Of a stretch of 64,000 nt of DNA, positions 34,818 through 44,318 are shown piece after piece (the stretch's first letter is position 1; every line of letters starts with the position of its first letter). The stretch is from JAGGSN01 sp965603725 (GTDB lineage Bacteria > Zixibacteria > MSB-5A5 > UBA10806 > 4484-95), in NCBI GenBank assembly GCA_965603725.1, contig CBFDEC010000005.1, forward strand, positions 1 through 64,000, written 5' to 3'. The notes beneath the pieces are model-generated. The model did not search any database. It saw only the letters and a program-made list of their open reading frames with translations, and was not told the origin of the DNA. The position numbers and the translations under genes were made by a program.

Positions 34818-35477
34818 GTGAAATACCATGCGTTTGTTGATTTTGACGGTACCGTAACGGCTGAGGATGTTGGTTATAATTTCTTTAAGCGTTTCACCTT
34901 TGAAAAAACAGAGGATGTTGTCAGGAAATATCGTAACGGAGAAATCAGCGCAATTGAATGCCTTAAAACTGAATGTGATATTTACAATGAAAATCCTGCT
35001 CCGGCAAAGGAAGTTCGAGAGTTTATCAATTCTCAGAAGTTGACCGCGGGGTTTAAGCAGTTTGTGGAATACTGCCAGGCTAATCAAATCAAGTTGACTG
35101 TATTGTCTGCCGGTTTTGATTTTTATATTGATCGTATCCTGAAAAATAACGGGCTTGAACAACTCGATGTATATGTCACTCCTACGGTTCTTAAGAACGG
35201 CCGCATTAATCCAGAGTTTATTTATTATGATGAGAAAGTTTGCCGGCAGTGTTCTAATTGTAAAGGAGAAAGGATCAAGCAACTGGCTGCTCCAGATGCC
35301 GTTTCTGTTTTCATTGGCGATGGTCATTCCGACTGGCATGGCGCACAAAATGCAGATGTGGTTTTTGCCCGAAGCTTTCTTGCCCGATATCTTGATAAGA
35401 AAAATATATATTATCAGAGTTATAGGGATTTTTTCGACATTATAAGCGGATTTCAAAAGCTTTTGAGAAGCGATTAA
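34818..35477 (+). CDS. HAD-superfamily phosphatase, MtnX-like
   Basis: A 219-residue HAD-IB phosphatase. Motif I is 'FVDFDGTVT', motif II lies in 'LTVLSAGF', and motif IV is 'FIGDGHSDWHGAQNAD'. A 'CRQCSNCKGERI' stretch (three Cys) precedes the motif III Lys. This layout matches MtnX-like 2-hydroxy-3-keto-5-methylthiopentenyl-1-phosphate phosphatases and relatives of phosphoserine phosphatase. No other methionine-salvage gene is nearby, so the substrate stays open. The start is GTG, fixed by GGAGGA at 34805-34810. Confidence 0.82.
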   Translation: MKYHAFVDFDGTVTAEDVGYNFFKRFTFEKTEDVVRKYRNGEISAIECLKTECDIYNENPAPAKEVREFINSQKLTAGFKQFVEYCQANQIKLTVLSAGFDFYIDRILKNNGLEQLDVYVTPTVLKNGRINPEFIYYDEKVCRQCSNCKGERIKQLAAPDAVSVFIGDGHSDWHGAQNADVVFARSFLARYLDKKNIYYQSYRDFFDIISGFQKLLRSD

Positions 35478-35586
35478 TCCAGATTTTGCGATTGAAGCGT
35501 TTTAAGATGAATAAGTCAAATCAAGTAGTTTACCAATTTTGAATTATCGAATAGGTTTAAAGAAATAATGATAATAAAAAAGTTGC

Positions 35587-35616
35587 CGTAGGGGCGTATA
35601 GCTATACGCCCCTACG
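35587..35616. repeat. Perfect 30-bp palindrome
   Basis: CGTAGGGGCGTATAG is immediately followed by its exact reverse complement, ending at 35616, in non-coding DNA between two genes. No T-run follows, so it is not an obvious terminator. It has the look of a dispersed palindromic repeat unit. Confidence 0.8.
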
Positions 35617-35693
35617 CGCAGAGCTGCAACAAGTTACTTATTATATCTAGTTGTTTAATTGCAAAATCTGGGATTAATATTGGCTTAATTGGA

Positions 35694-35722
35694 TTGACTT
35701 CATTTTCATTTGATTATACATT
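35694..35722 (+). promoter_or_regulatory. Promoter for the ManC-PGM fusion gene
   Basis: TTGACT (35694-35699), 17-bp spacer, TACATT (35717-35722). The leader then carries AAGGTGGG before ATG 35747, ruling out the longer frame from 35723. Confidence 0.5.
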
Positions 35723-35746
35723 TTGCCCTGGGAGAAAGGTGGGAAT

Positions 35747-38251
35747 ATGAAAGCGGTAATAATGGCGGGCGGATTTGGCACGCGGTTAAGGCCATTAACT
35801 TTGAACCTTCCTAAACCTATGGTTCCGCTGGGCGGCATCCCGATAATGGAGCATCTGGTTCAACTTCTCAAGAAACATGGTTTTATGGATATAACTGCGC
35901 TGCTGTATTTCCAGGCGGAACAGATCAAAGAGTATTTTGGCGATGGTTCCGATTTTGGCGTCGAGATGAATTATGTAATGTCTCAGGCCGATTTTGGAAC
36001 CGCTGGATCTGTTAAAAATGCTCAAAAGTATTTACATGAGAGGTTCCTGATTATTTCAGGCGATGTGGCTACTGATATCGATTTAACAAAAGCTGTCCAT
36101 TTTCATATAAAAAATCGCGCCCTGGCGTCAATGGTTTTGTCACGAGTTGAAAACCCCCTGGCTTATGGAGTCGTTATCACCGATAATAACGGCCATATTA
36201 CCAGGTTTTTGGAAAAACCCTCCTGGGGTCAGGTCTTTTCCGATACTATTAACACGGGTATATATATTTTAGAACCGAAGGTGCTGAATTTAATACCTGA
36301 TCAGACATCCTTTGATTTTTCCAAGGACCTTTTCCCGCAAATGCTGACCGATAAGAAAAGACTTTTTGGCTATATCGCCGATGGTTACTGGCGTGATATA
36401 GGCAATGCCGATGAATATTTTGCGGCTCACCAGGACCTTTTAGATAACAACCTGAAACTGGGGTCTTTTGGAACCAGGCTTGAAAAAAATGGCGCCATAA
36501 TCTGGCTTGGCAAAGATACGATGATCTCACCACGGGCCAGTTTTTCCGGCACGGTGATTATTGGCGATCGAACCAGGGTCGGTCCCCGGGCTAAGATATT
36601 CAATTCCGTTATCGGAGCGAATTGCATTATCGGTCGAGAAGCCGACCTTAACCGCGTTACAACCTGGGATAATGTCTCGATCGGGCCGCAGTCCAAACTG
36701 TCTGAGGCGTTAATCTGCAAGGGAGCGGTTATTGGCGAGGAGGCGCTGATCGAGGAAAACGCCATTATTTCCGATGATGCATCGGTTGGTGATGGAGCCA
36801 GGATTAAAGCTAATGTCAAGGTCTGGCCGAATAAAGAGGTTGAGGCCGGCGCTATATTATCCTCGAGCCTTGTCTGGGGTGAACGCTGGTCGAGAGAGTT
36901 ATTTTCTGAATCGAAGATTACCGGTATTGCCAATGTGGAACTGACTCCCGAGTTTGCCGCCCGTGTCGGAGCAGCCTATGGAGCAATGGTCGGAAATAAT
37001 CAAACTGTAATTGTCAGCCGGGACGGTTGCCGGTCGTCGAGAATGATAACTCGCGCCCTGATTGCCGGCCTGATTTCTGCCGGGGCAAATGTAGCTGAGT
37101 TAAGAACTATTCCAATTCCAGCGCTCCGTTATCAGCTAAGCTTGCAAATTGAAGCAGGCGCCATTTATGCCCGGGTCTCACCAAAGGGCAATAACCGAAT
37201 GGACATAGTTTTCTTTGATCAGGGCGGTTACGATATTTCGGTATCAAAAACAAAAGCCATTGAACGCTTGTTCCTGCGTGAGGATTTCCATAGAGCCAGC
37301 ATGGATAAAACCGGTAGAATCGAATTCCCCGAAAGGGTGATCGAATATTACAGGGATGGCTTTTTACAGGCGTTGCAGACTGATATAATCCGCCGGAAAA
37401 ATATCAAAGTTGTAATTGATTTTTCATATGGCGGCGCGTCTGAGATTTTGCCGGCAATACTGGGCGCCCTCAATATCGATGTTATATCTGTTAATGCTTA
37501 TCCCGATCCGGATCAGGTCAATTACCAGAGATTCGAAAACAGTAAAGATGCAAAACAGCTTGCCGCAATTGTTAAATCTTTAAATGCCGATGCCGGTTTT
37601 CTAATTGGTCCAGTCGCTGAAAAACTTATTGTATTTGATGAAAACGGGGTACAAATTGACAGCCAGGCTCTGCTTTTGAAAGTTTTATCGCTCTATCTTG
37701 AGAATAATAAATGTAATAAAATTGCCGTGCCGGTTGTGGCCTCAGCGGCTGTTGAGACAGTTGCCGGCAAGTATAATTTGGAAGTCGAAAGGATACCCGA
37801 AAGCCACCTTTCAATGATGGACGCTCTTCATAAAGGAAGGGCGGATTTCGTTGGCGGAACGAAAGGCGGCTTTATATTCCCGGGATTTCAAATCGGCTGC
37901 GATGCGATGTTCGCAGTTGCTAAAATTATAGAGTTGATGGCCGTAACCGGCAAACACTTAGGCGAGGTTAAAGGTCAGTGGCAGAGAATAAAAATCATCA
38001 GCAAGGAGATACCCTGCAGTTGGTCCAAAAAAGGCCTGGTTATGCGTCGGTTAATGGAATATACAAGCAGGAAGAAAAGAATTCTCGTTGACGGCGTCCG
38101 TTTTAAAAGGGATAACGCGCATGTCACAATTAAGCCTGACAGGTATAAAGCCCTGTTCTATATTCAAGTTGAATCAAGATCGGAAAATAAAGCCAAAAAT
38201 ATTATAAAAGAGCTGGCATTGATAATAAAGCAATGGCAGGAATCAAGTTAA
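35747..38251 (+). CDS. Mannose-1-phosphate guanylyltransferase-like protein fused to degenerate phosphomannomutase
   Basis: A 834-residue two-part protein. Residues 1-235 are an NTP-transferase domain ('KAVIMAGGFGTRLRPLT', 'LPKPMVPLGG', 'FGTAGSVKNA', 'GDVATD'); 250-375 are left-handed beta-helix hexapeptide repeats; from about 380 to the end is a phosphoglucomutase/phosphomannomutase fold. In the last part the loop that should carry the phosphoserine TASHNP reads 'ARVSPKGNNRMD', and the Mg loop DxDxDR is not seen ('GFLIGPVAEK' at that place). The mutase half therefore looks non-catalytic. Such fusions occur in cyanobacteria and other phyla as putative NDP-sugar synthases. It probably makes an NDP-hexose for the neighbouring polysaccharide locus. 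Confidence 0.85.
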   Translation: MKAVIMAGGFGTRLRPLTLNLPKPMVPLGGIPIMEHLVQLLKKHGFMDITALLYFQAEQIKEYFGDGSDFGVEMNYVMSQADFGTAGSVKNAQKYLHERFLIISGDVATDIDLTKAVHFHIKNRALASMVLSRVENPLAYGVVITDNNGHITRFLEKPSWGQVFSDTINTGIYILEPKVLNLIPDQTSFDFSKDLFPQMLTDKKRLFGYIADGYWRDIGNADEYFAAHQDLLDNNLKLGSFGTRLEKNGAIIWLGKDTMISPRASFSGTVIIGDRTRVGPRAKIFNSVIGANCIIGREADLNRVTTWDNVSIGPQSKLSEALICKGAVIGEEALIEENAIISDDASVGDGARIKANVKVWPNKEVEAGAILSSSLVWGERWSRELFSESKITGIANVELTPEFAARVGAAYGAMVGNNQTVIVSRDGCRSSRMITRALIAGLISAGANVAELRTIPIPALRYQLSLQIEAGAIYARVSPKGNNRMDIVFFDQGGYDISVSKTKAIERLFLREDFHRASMDKTGRIEFPERVIEYYRDGFLQALQTDIIRRKNIKVVIDFSYGGASEILPAILGALNIDVISVNAYPDPDQVNYQRFENSKDAKQLAAIVKSLNADAGFLIGPVAEKLIVFDENGVQIDSQALLLKVLSLYLENNKCNKIAVPVVASAAVETVAGKYNLEVERIPESHLSMMDALHKGRADFVGGTKGGFIFPGFQIGCDAMFAVAKIIELMAVTGKHLGEVKGQWQRIKIISKEIPCSWSKKGLVMRRLMEYTSRKKRILVDGVRFKRDNAHVTIKPDRYKALFYIQVESRSENKAKNIIKELALIIKQWQESS

Positions 38252-38398
38252 AGAAAGACATTTAGAGTTATGCCAAAAATGGAAGTTGAAAGATGTGCTT
38301 TTTATAAATTAAGTTGTTCAAAGATAACCCCGGACTTTTTGTCAGTGGCAGCGGCTTGTTTTAAGCAAATGCAGCAAAATGTAATAATGGAAAATGCC

Positions 38399-38426
38399 TT
38401 GACTTGATAAACAAGCAAACTATATT
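38399..38426 (+). promoter_or_regulatory. Promoter of the polysaccharide locus
   Basis: TTGACT (38399-38404), 16-bp spacer, TATATT (38421-38426), about 55 bp before the first exporter gene. Confidence 0.5.
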
Positions 38427-38479
38427 GAAATTTTTATATTTATTGAAAGTTGAGAAAGTGAAAATGAGCAGTGAATACT

Positions 38480-40171
38480 ATGAGTGAAAGACAATTGAAT
38501 TATAAACGGTTTGAAGACGGTCAAAAGGGTTGGCATCGCAGGCGCAATTATTCAGTGATTTTCATGTTATCTTCAATTATTGCTTTATTGTGGGTAAGCA
38601 ATTCCTTTAGCCAACAAGATGAACTTTTAATTCCAACTGTCCAGCCCCCTCGAATTACAGCGCTTGATCAGCCAATCGACCCGTCAGCTTACAAAGTCGG
38701 TCCCGGTGATAAGGCCTCTATATTTCTCTGGGGGAATATCCAGGCGCAATATAATCTAACCGTTTCGCCTGAAGGCAAGCTTCTGATACCGACGGTTGGA
38801 CCTGTCGCAGTTTCCGGGATGTTTTTATCGGAGGCAAAAAAGAAAATACGAGCAAGCGTGCTCAAACGGTTCACAAACGTTAGAGTGGCCATAGAATTAT
38901 CCGACCTCCGTAGTTTCAAAGTCAGCATTGGCGGCGCGGTCAGGATACCTGGAGTTTATGAAGCTAATGGTGTCACAAGGGTATCCGAGGTGATCAGGAT
39001 GGCTGGAGGTTATGTTAACGAAAGTGACGATTTAGATTGGCGGCAAAGCAAAGACAGAATACAAACATTTCCACCCGGGGTTGCTTCTCATAGAAATATT
39101 ATTGTTAAACATAAAAATGGCCCGGTTGATACGGCTGATATTCTGCTTTTTGAACAGACCGGTGATCTTACTTATAATTATAAGTTAATTGATGGCGATG
39201 AGATTTTTGTGCCGTTATGTGAGGATAATATAAACAAGTATGGAATCTTCGGCGGAGTGAAAAACCCTGCTTTTTATGAATATTCCGCTCGTGATTCTTT
39301 GAAAGATTTGATAAACCTGGCGCATGGATTGACACTTAACGTGGATTCCAGCATGGTCGAACTGGTGAGGTTTGCCCCCGATGGTAAGACCGTTACCAGA
39401 ACTGATGTCGCCTTAAAAGAAATATTAAATGGCGAAAGCCAGGATATAGAATTGATTCCCGATGATCGAGTTTTTATTAAGACACTCAAAAGCTATAATG
39501 AAAAACATCAGGTTTTGGTTCTTGGAGAGGTCATGTTTCCCGGTTTCTACGCAATTGAACCGGAGTCAACATACCTTTACCAAATAATGGAAAGGGCCGG
39601 CGGCTTAACTGATCTTGCTTCTCTGGCAGAAGCCAGTATGACCAGGTATACTTATCAAGATATCGCTGACAATGAATTTGAGAGACTCAAATTAATGGAA
39701 GTGGCGGATATGAACGACCTCGAATATGAGTATTTCAAGATTAAATCACGAGAGAAGCGGGGTCGGGTTTCTGTTGATTTTGTTGAATTATTTAAGGGGA
39801 ATGGTCAGGGCAATATTAAGTTAAGAAATGGAGATGTCATCGTTATCCCAAAGGTAAGCGAAGTTATAAATGTGACTGGCGAAGTAGCTAATCCGGGGCT
39901 TTTGACTTATGATCCTGAATTAAATTTCAAGGATTATATTAACCTTGCCGGTGGATTTACTTATAGGGCAGATAAAGGTGGTGTAAGAATTATTAACGAG
40001 GTTGCCGGTGAATGGAAAAAAGCCAAAACTCACGCCCTGCTTTTTCCGGGCGATGTTATTCTGATCCCGGAAAAAAAGAAAATTGATTTTATAAATACTA
40101 TGAAAGATGTGATAACTTTTGCGGCCAACCTTGCAACAGTCTATCTTGTTATCAGGGAGGCCACCAGGTAA
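38480..40171 (+). CDS. Polysaccharide export outer-membrane protein (Wza-like, SLBB domains)
   Basis: About 563 residues. A signal-anchor segment (near 25-45, 'FMLSSIIALLWVSNSFS') is followed by a Poly_export domain ('YKVGPGDKASIFLWG', 'VSPEGKLLIPTVGPV') and several SLBB repeats ('VSIGGAVRIPGVYEANG', 'GIFGGVKNPAFYEYS', 'LVLGEVMFPGFYAIE', 'NVTGEVANPGLLTYD'). A hydrophobic C-terminal helix ends it. It should form the outer-membrane or periplasm-spanning channel for the polymer. No lipobox Cys is present at the signal peptide end, unlike E. coli Wza. First gene of the locus; the Wzz-like gene starts 5 bp after it. Confidence 0.9.
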   Translation: MSERQLNYKRFEDGQKGWHRRRNYSVIFMLSSIIALLWVSNSFSQQDELLIPTVQPPRITALDQPIDPSAYKVGPGDKASIFLWGNIQAQYNLTVSPEGKLLIPTVGPVAVSGMFLSEAKKKIRASVLKRFTNVRVAIELSDLRSFKVSIGGAVRIPGVYEANGVTRVSEVIRMAGGYVNESDDLDWRQSKDRIQTFPPGVASHRNIIVKHKNGPVDTADILLFEQTGDLTYNYKLIDGDEIFVPLCEDNINKYGIFGGVKNPAFYEYSARDSLKDLINLAHGLTLNVDSSMVELVRFAPDGKTVTRTDVALKEILNGESQDIELIPDDRVFIKTLKSYNEKHQVLVLGEVMFPGFYAIEPESTYLYQIMERAGGLTDLASLAEASMTRYTYQDIADNEFERLKLMEVADMNDLEYEYFKIKSREKRGRVSVDFVELFKGNGQGNIKLRNGDVIVIPKVSEVINVTGEVANPGLLTYDPELNFKDYINLAGGFTYRADKGGVRIINEVAGEWKKAKTHALLFPGDVILIPEKKKIDFINTMKDVITFAANLATVYLVIREATR

Positions 40172-40176
40172 ACGTT

Positions 40177-41424
40177 ATGGATGAATTTAAAACGTCTAAA
40201 GCGGGTTTTTGGGATATAATAACAGTTTCAATCAAGTGGCGGCGTTTACTGATATTGAACTTTTTTGCGGCGGCTATTATTACATTTATAGTCGCTTCAT
40301 TCTTACCTAAATGGTATGCCTCGACAGCTTCAATTTTCCCACCTGAAAAAGAGGCCGCATCTATGGGCCTGTCATCCTCGTTATTAGGCGCGGGATTAGG
40401 GTCGTTTCTTTCAGGTTCCGGAATGTCATTGCCTTCATTTGCCACGCTTTCAGATATATATTCGGCCGTCCTGCAAAGCCGAATAGTTGCAGAGGGTGTA
40501 ATAGATGAAAACGACCTTATGAATATTTATGAAACGGAATCCCGTGAAAATGCTCTGAGAATATTGGCGGGCCATTTGAGTGTGAATGTTGGACCTGAAG
40601 GAATAATCAGAGTTGCTTTTGAGGATAAAGACCCTCAGCATGCCGCCGATATTGTAAGTTCTTACATCAAACAGCTTAATAAAGTAAACCGCAAGATTCG
40701 TACATCCAGAGCGTCAGCAACCCGTCAATTTATCGAGGAAAGGTTAGACCAGACTAAAGTTAAGCTCGATAATGCAGAAAATGATTACAGAGATTTTCAG
40801 TTAAAAAATAAAGCGATTTCTCTTGACGACCAGGTGAGAGCTATGATTGACAATCTGGCGGCCCTTCAAGGCCAACTGGTTCTTGCCGATATCGAACTTG
40901 GCGTATTAAAACGATCATTTCTATCTACTCATACCAAGGTTAAGCAACAAGAAGCCAAAATCGCTGAGATAAAAAAACAGATTAAAATATTTGAACAGGG
41001 TTCGCCTGATGCGGAGGATGGCCCCCTTTCTATTCCGTTGACGGAAGCGCCTGATCTGGGATTGGAATTAGTACGGTTGACTCGCAGCTTGAAAATACAG
41101 GAAGCAATATATGAACTGTTAACCCAACAGCATGAACAGGCTAAAATCCAGGAAAAAAGAGATACGCCGACTGTACAGGTGCTTGATTATCCAAGGGTCC
41201 CTGAGAGAAAGAGCCGACCGAAGCGAGCGACTATGGCTCTTTTGGCAGGGATGCTGTGTTTTTTACTCACCTCGATGACCATATTTTTTAAGGAGTTTAT
41301 CGATAGAAACAAAAAAGCAGACAGCGAAACATATAAACGTCTTGAAAATATCTGCGCTATACTTAAAGAGGATTTCTATGCTGTAAGGTCTGTGTTTTCG
41401 ACAAAAAAAGGGAGTCAACAATGA
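40177..41424 (+). CDS. Wzz/GumC-type chain-length determinant protein
   Basis: A 415-residue inner-membrane polysaccharide co-polymerase. The Wzz domain starts with a membrane helix ('LLILNFFAAAIITFIVASF', about 25-45). A long periplasmic coiled-coil region (about 160-290) and a second helix near 'MALLAGMLCFLLTSMTIFF' follow, with the proline-rich 'VLDYPRVPERKSRPKR' just before it. There is no BY-kinase domain, so polymer length control would not use a fused tyrosine kinase. Overlaps the next gene by 4 bp. Confidence 0.9.
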   Translation: MDEFKTSKAGFWDIITVSIKWRRLLILNFFAAAIITFIVASFLPKWYASTASIFPPEKEAASMGLSSSLLGAGLGSFLSGSGMSLPSFATLSDIYSAVLQSRIVAEGVIDENDLMNIYETESRENALRILAGHLSVNVGPEGIIRVAFEDKDPQHAADIVSSYIKQLNKVNRKIRTSRASATRQFIEERLDQTKVKLDNAENDYRDFQLKNKAISLDDQVRAMIDNLAALQGQLVLADIELGVLKRSFLSTHTKVKQQEAKIAEIKKQIKIFEQGSPDAEDGPLSIPLTEAPDLGLELVRLTRSLKIQEAIYELLTQQHEQAKIQEKRDTPTVQVLDYPRVPERKSRPKRATMALLAGMLCFLLTSMTIFFKEFIDRNKKADSETYKRLENICAILKEDFYAVRSVFSTKKGSQQ

Positions 41425-42446
41425 CCGGGCCGGTTGAGATAGGTCAGATAGGGCTTGGTGCCTGGGGGAAAAACCTGCTGCGAAATTTTTCCTCGTTGAA
41501 TCAATGCCATGTCAGAATGGCATGCGATCTTGATGATGCTCAGTGCGCAAAAGCATCGGAAATGTTTCGCAATATAGTATTAACTACCAAATATGATGAT
41601 ATCCTCAACGACGATAAAATTGAAGCCGTGGTCATAGCCACTCCACCCGCTTTTCATTACCAGATGGCGAAACAGGCGTTTGAAGCAGGCAAAGATGTCT
41701 TTGTTGAGAAACCATTAGTTTTGAATATCGAGGAGGGCAAAAAGCTTGTAGAGTTGGCCGAGAAAAAGGACCGGATTTTAATGGTCGGACATATTATGGT
41801 ATACCATCCTGCCAGCCTGTTTTTGAAAAGTTATATTAATGATGGCGTCTTAGGAGAGATATATTATTTGTATTCCTCCAGGATTAATCTCGGAAAGGTA
41901 CGGGACATTGAGAATTCCCTCTGGAGTTTTGCCCCTCATGACATTTCGATAATCATGTTTCTACTCGATAAATATCCTTCCCGGGTTACCGCTGCAGGTT
42001 CCTCATATCTTCAGAAAAATATAGAGGATGTGTGTTTTATGACTATGCATTTTGACGATAAGATTATGGCTCATGTACATGTAAGCTGGCTGGATCCACA
42101 TAAAGAAAGAAAACTGACAGTGGTCGGTTCGAAAAAGATGGTTGTTTTTGACGATACCAGGGCATCGGAAAAAATTTGGCTTTATGATAAAGGTGTTGAT
42201 GCAAAACTTGACTATGAGACCTATGGCGAATATTTAAACTTGAGGATCGGTGACATTACTATTCCTCAGGTTCCCGGCGGCGAGCCCTTAAGATTGGAAT
42301 GCATGCATTTTCTTGAGTGTGTACAAAAACATATTCAGTCCCGCTCGGATGGCTATGATGGTTTAAGAGTACTGTCCGTTTTGCAGGCCGCTCAGGATTC
42401 TCTCGAGCAGGGAGGGACGCCGGTGGATGTTATCAAGATCAACTGA
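41421..42446 (+). CDS. wbpB: Gfo/Idh/MocA oxidoreductase, UDP-GlcNAcA 3-oxidase (WbpB/WlbA) type
   Basis: A 341-residue NAD-dependent sugar oxidoreductase with Rossmann motif 'IGLGAWGKNLLRNF', the catalytic-site 'DVFVEKPLVLNIEEG' and 'PHDISIIMFLL'. In the WbpB/WlbA pathway the enzyme oxidises C3 of UDP-N-acetylglucosaminuronic acid. I assign that role because the three next genes supply the amidation, acetylation and epimerisation steps of the same pathway. Symbol by context, not by unique residues. Confidence 0.82.
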   Translation: MTGPVEIGQIGLGAWGKNLLRNFSSLNQCHVRMACDLDDAQCAKASEMFRNIVLTTKYDDILNDDKIEAVVIATPPAFHYQMAKQAFEAGKDVFVEKPLVLNIEEGKKLVELAEKKDRILMVGHIMVYHPASLFLKSYINDGVLGEIYYLYSSRINLGKVRDIENSLWSFAPHDISIIMFLLDKYPSRVTAAGSSYLQKNIEDVCFMTMHFDDKIMAHVHVSWLDPHKERKLTVVGSKKMVVFDDTRASEKIWLYDKGVDAKLDYETYGEYLNLRIGDITIPQVPGGEPLRLECMHFLECVQKHIQSRSDGYDGLRVLSVLQAAQDSLEQGGTPVDVIKIN

Positions 42447-42457
42447 ATGGAAGCGTG

Positions 42458-43216
42458 ATGAATAATATAATCGCAAAGACGGCTAAGATTTCCGATAATG
42501 TTAAAATTGGCAATTTCTGTGTTATCGATGAGTATGTCAGCATCGGCTCCGGGTGCGTGATCGGCAATGGGGTTATCATCCATCCCGATACCGAAATCGG
42601 TTCGAATGTTCGCATTGATGATCATACAGTTCTTGGCAAGCTGCCGATGAAAGCCGCCAACACAGCGGTTACCAAAGATCAGCGCTTGCCCCCGTTGACA
42701 GTGGGCGATGACTGTATTATCGGAACCTCCGTGGTCGTTTATCGCGGCTGTAAGATAGGCAACAAGGTGTTAGTGGCCGATCTCTCCTCGGTTCGGGAAA
42801 ATGTTTCGATCGGCAATTTTACAATAGTCGGTCGGGGCGTCGCTATCGAAAATTTGTGTGAGGTGGGTTCCTACTGTAAACTTGAAACTAACGTCTACCT
42901 GACCGCTTATTCAAAACTTGAGGACCGGGTATTTATAGCCCCCTGCGTTGCCACCTCGAATGATAATTATGTTGGCCGCACCGAAGAAAGGTTCAAACAT
43001 TTCAAAGGTGTAACCATTAAAAAAGGCGGTCGTATCGGTGTCGGCGCGGTGATTCTGCCCGGCAAGACGATCGGTGCCGATTGCCTGGTCGCCGCCGGGG
43101 CTGTGGTTACTTCCGACACACCCGATAAAGTTATCGTTGCCGGCGTTCCAGCTAAACAGCTTCGGGCCGTCCCCGACGAGCAGCTTCTTGAAAATCAAAA
43201 CTGGGAGAAGAAATGA
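42458..43216 (+). CDS. wbpD: Hexapeptide N-acetyltransferase, WbpD/WlbB type
   Basis: About 252 residues made mostly of left-handed beta-helix hexapeptide turns ('IGSGCVIGNGVIIHPDTEIG', 'GDDCIIGTSVVVYRG', 'GRIGVGAVILPGKTIG') ending in 'AGVPAKQL'. In the pathway it would acetylate the C3 amine of the UDP-3-amino sugar with acetyl-CoA. Starts 11 bp after the oxidase gene and overlaps the aminotransferase by 4 bp. Confidence 0.82.
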   Translation: MNNIIAKTAKISDNVKIGNFCVIDEYVSIGSGCVIGNGVIIHPDTEIGSNVRIDDHTVLGKLPMKAANTAVTKDQRLPPLTVGDDCIIGTSVVVYRGCKIGNKVLVADLSSVRENVSIGNFTIVGRGVAIENLCEVGSYCKLETNVYLTAYSKLEDRVFIAPCVATSNDNYVGRTEERFKHFKGVTIKKGGRIGVGAVILPGKTIGADCLVAAGAVVTSDTPDKVIVAGVPAKQLRAVPDEQLLENQNWEKK

Positions 43217-44316
43217 AGGTTGTGCCTTTAGATTTAAAACTGCAGTATCAATCGATTAAAGAAGAAGTTAATGAGGCTGTTTGGAGGGTTCTCGATCACT
43301 GCAAATTTATACTCGGTCCCGAGGTCAAACAGCTTGAATCTGAACTTGCAAAATACTGTAATACTAAATATGCTATTGGAGTAGCTTCCGGTACCGACGC
43401 TCTGCTTCTTGCGCTTCGGGCTTGCGGGGTAAATCCCGGGGATGAAGTTATCACCACAAGTTTCTCATTTTTTGCCACCGCCGGAGTTATTTCCCGTCTG
43501 GGAGCAGCGCCTGTATTCTGTGACATTGATGAAAATACGTTTAATATCAATCCCAACTTAATCGAAGAAAAAATTACAAGTAAGACTAAAGCCATTATGC
43601 CGGTTCATTTATATGGTCAGATAGCTGAGATGGATCAGATCATGGAGATTGCCCAAAAACACAACATTTCGGTTATAGAGGACGCCGCTCAGGCAATCGG
43701 GTCAAAATATCACAATCGTCCGGCTGGAACGCTGGGTGATGCGGCTGGATTTTCATTTTTCCCCAGTAAAAATCTCGGCGCCTATGGCGATGGCGGCTTC
43801 ATCGCTACAAACTCCGAGGAACTGGCGGAGATGTCAATTAAACTTCGTGTTCATGGCAGCAAACCAAAATATTATCATTCGATTGTTGGATATAACAGCC
43901 GGCTCGATACAATTCAGGCTGCCGTATTATTAGTAAAACTCAAATATCTGAACGAATGGCATGAAAAAAGACGTAAAGTAGCCAGCAATTATGATGAGCA
44001 ATTACAGGGTATAAACGGCGTTCGGACGCCTTTCGTGCATGATTACAACTATCATATCTATCATCAGTATACTCTAGCGGTTGAAAACCGTGAAAAACTT
44101 GAAGAAGTTCTAAAGCGGAATGAGATCGGTTTTGCCACTTATTACCCTATACCTCTTCATCTTCAAGATTGCTTCAGCCATCTGGGATATAAAAAAGGCG
44201 ATCTGCCAATCTGCGAGAAACTTGCCGACAAGGTAATTTCCATTCCTATCTACCCGGAGATGCCGGAAGACCAGCAATCCTTTGTGATCGAAGTAATCAA
44301 GGGATTCTATAGCTGA
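43213..44316 (+). CDS. wbpE: DegT/DnrJ/EryC1/StrS aminotransferase, WbpE/WlbC type
   Basis: A 367-residue PLP-dependent sugar aminotransferase. 'YAIGVASGTDALLLALRA', 'EVITTSFSFFATAG', 'IEDAAQAIGS' and the Schiff-base lysine in 'FSFFPSKNLGAYGDGG' are all typical. It should transfer the amino group from glutamate to the 3-keto sugar nucleotide made by the preceding oxidase. Confidence 0.9.
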   Translation: MKVVPLDLKLQYQSIKEEVNEAVWRVLDHCKFILGPEVKQLESELAKYCNTKYAIGVASGTDALLLALRACGVNPGDEVITTSFSFFATAGVISRLGAAPVFCDIDENTFNINPNLIEEKITSKTKAIMPVHLYGQIAEMDQIMEIAQKHNISVIEDAAQAIGSKYHNRPAGTLGDAAGFSFFPSKNLGAYGDGGFIATNSEELAEMSIKLRVHGSKPKYYHSIVGYNSRLDTIQAAVLLVKLKYLNEWHEKRRKVASNYDEQLQGINGVRTPFVHDYNYHIYHQYTLAVENREKLEEVLKRNEIGFATYYPIPLHLQDCFSHLGYKKGDLPICEKLADKVISIPIYPEMPEDQQSFVIEVIKGFYS

Positions 44317-44318
44317 TA

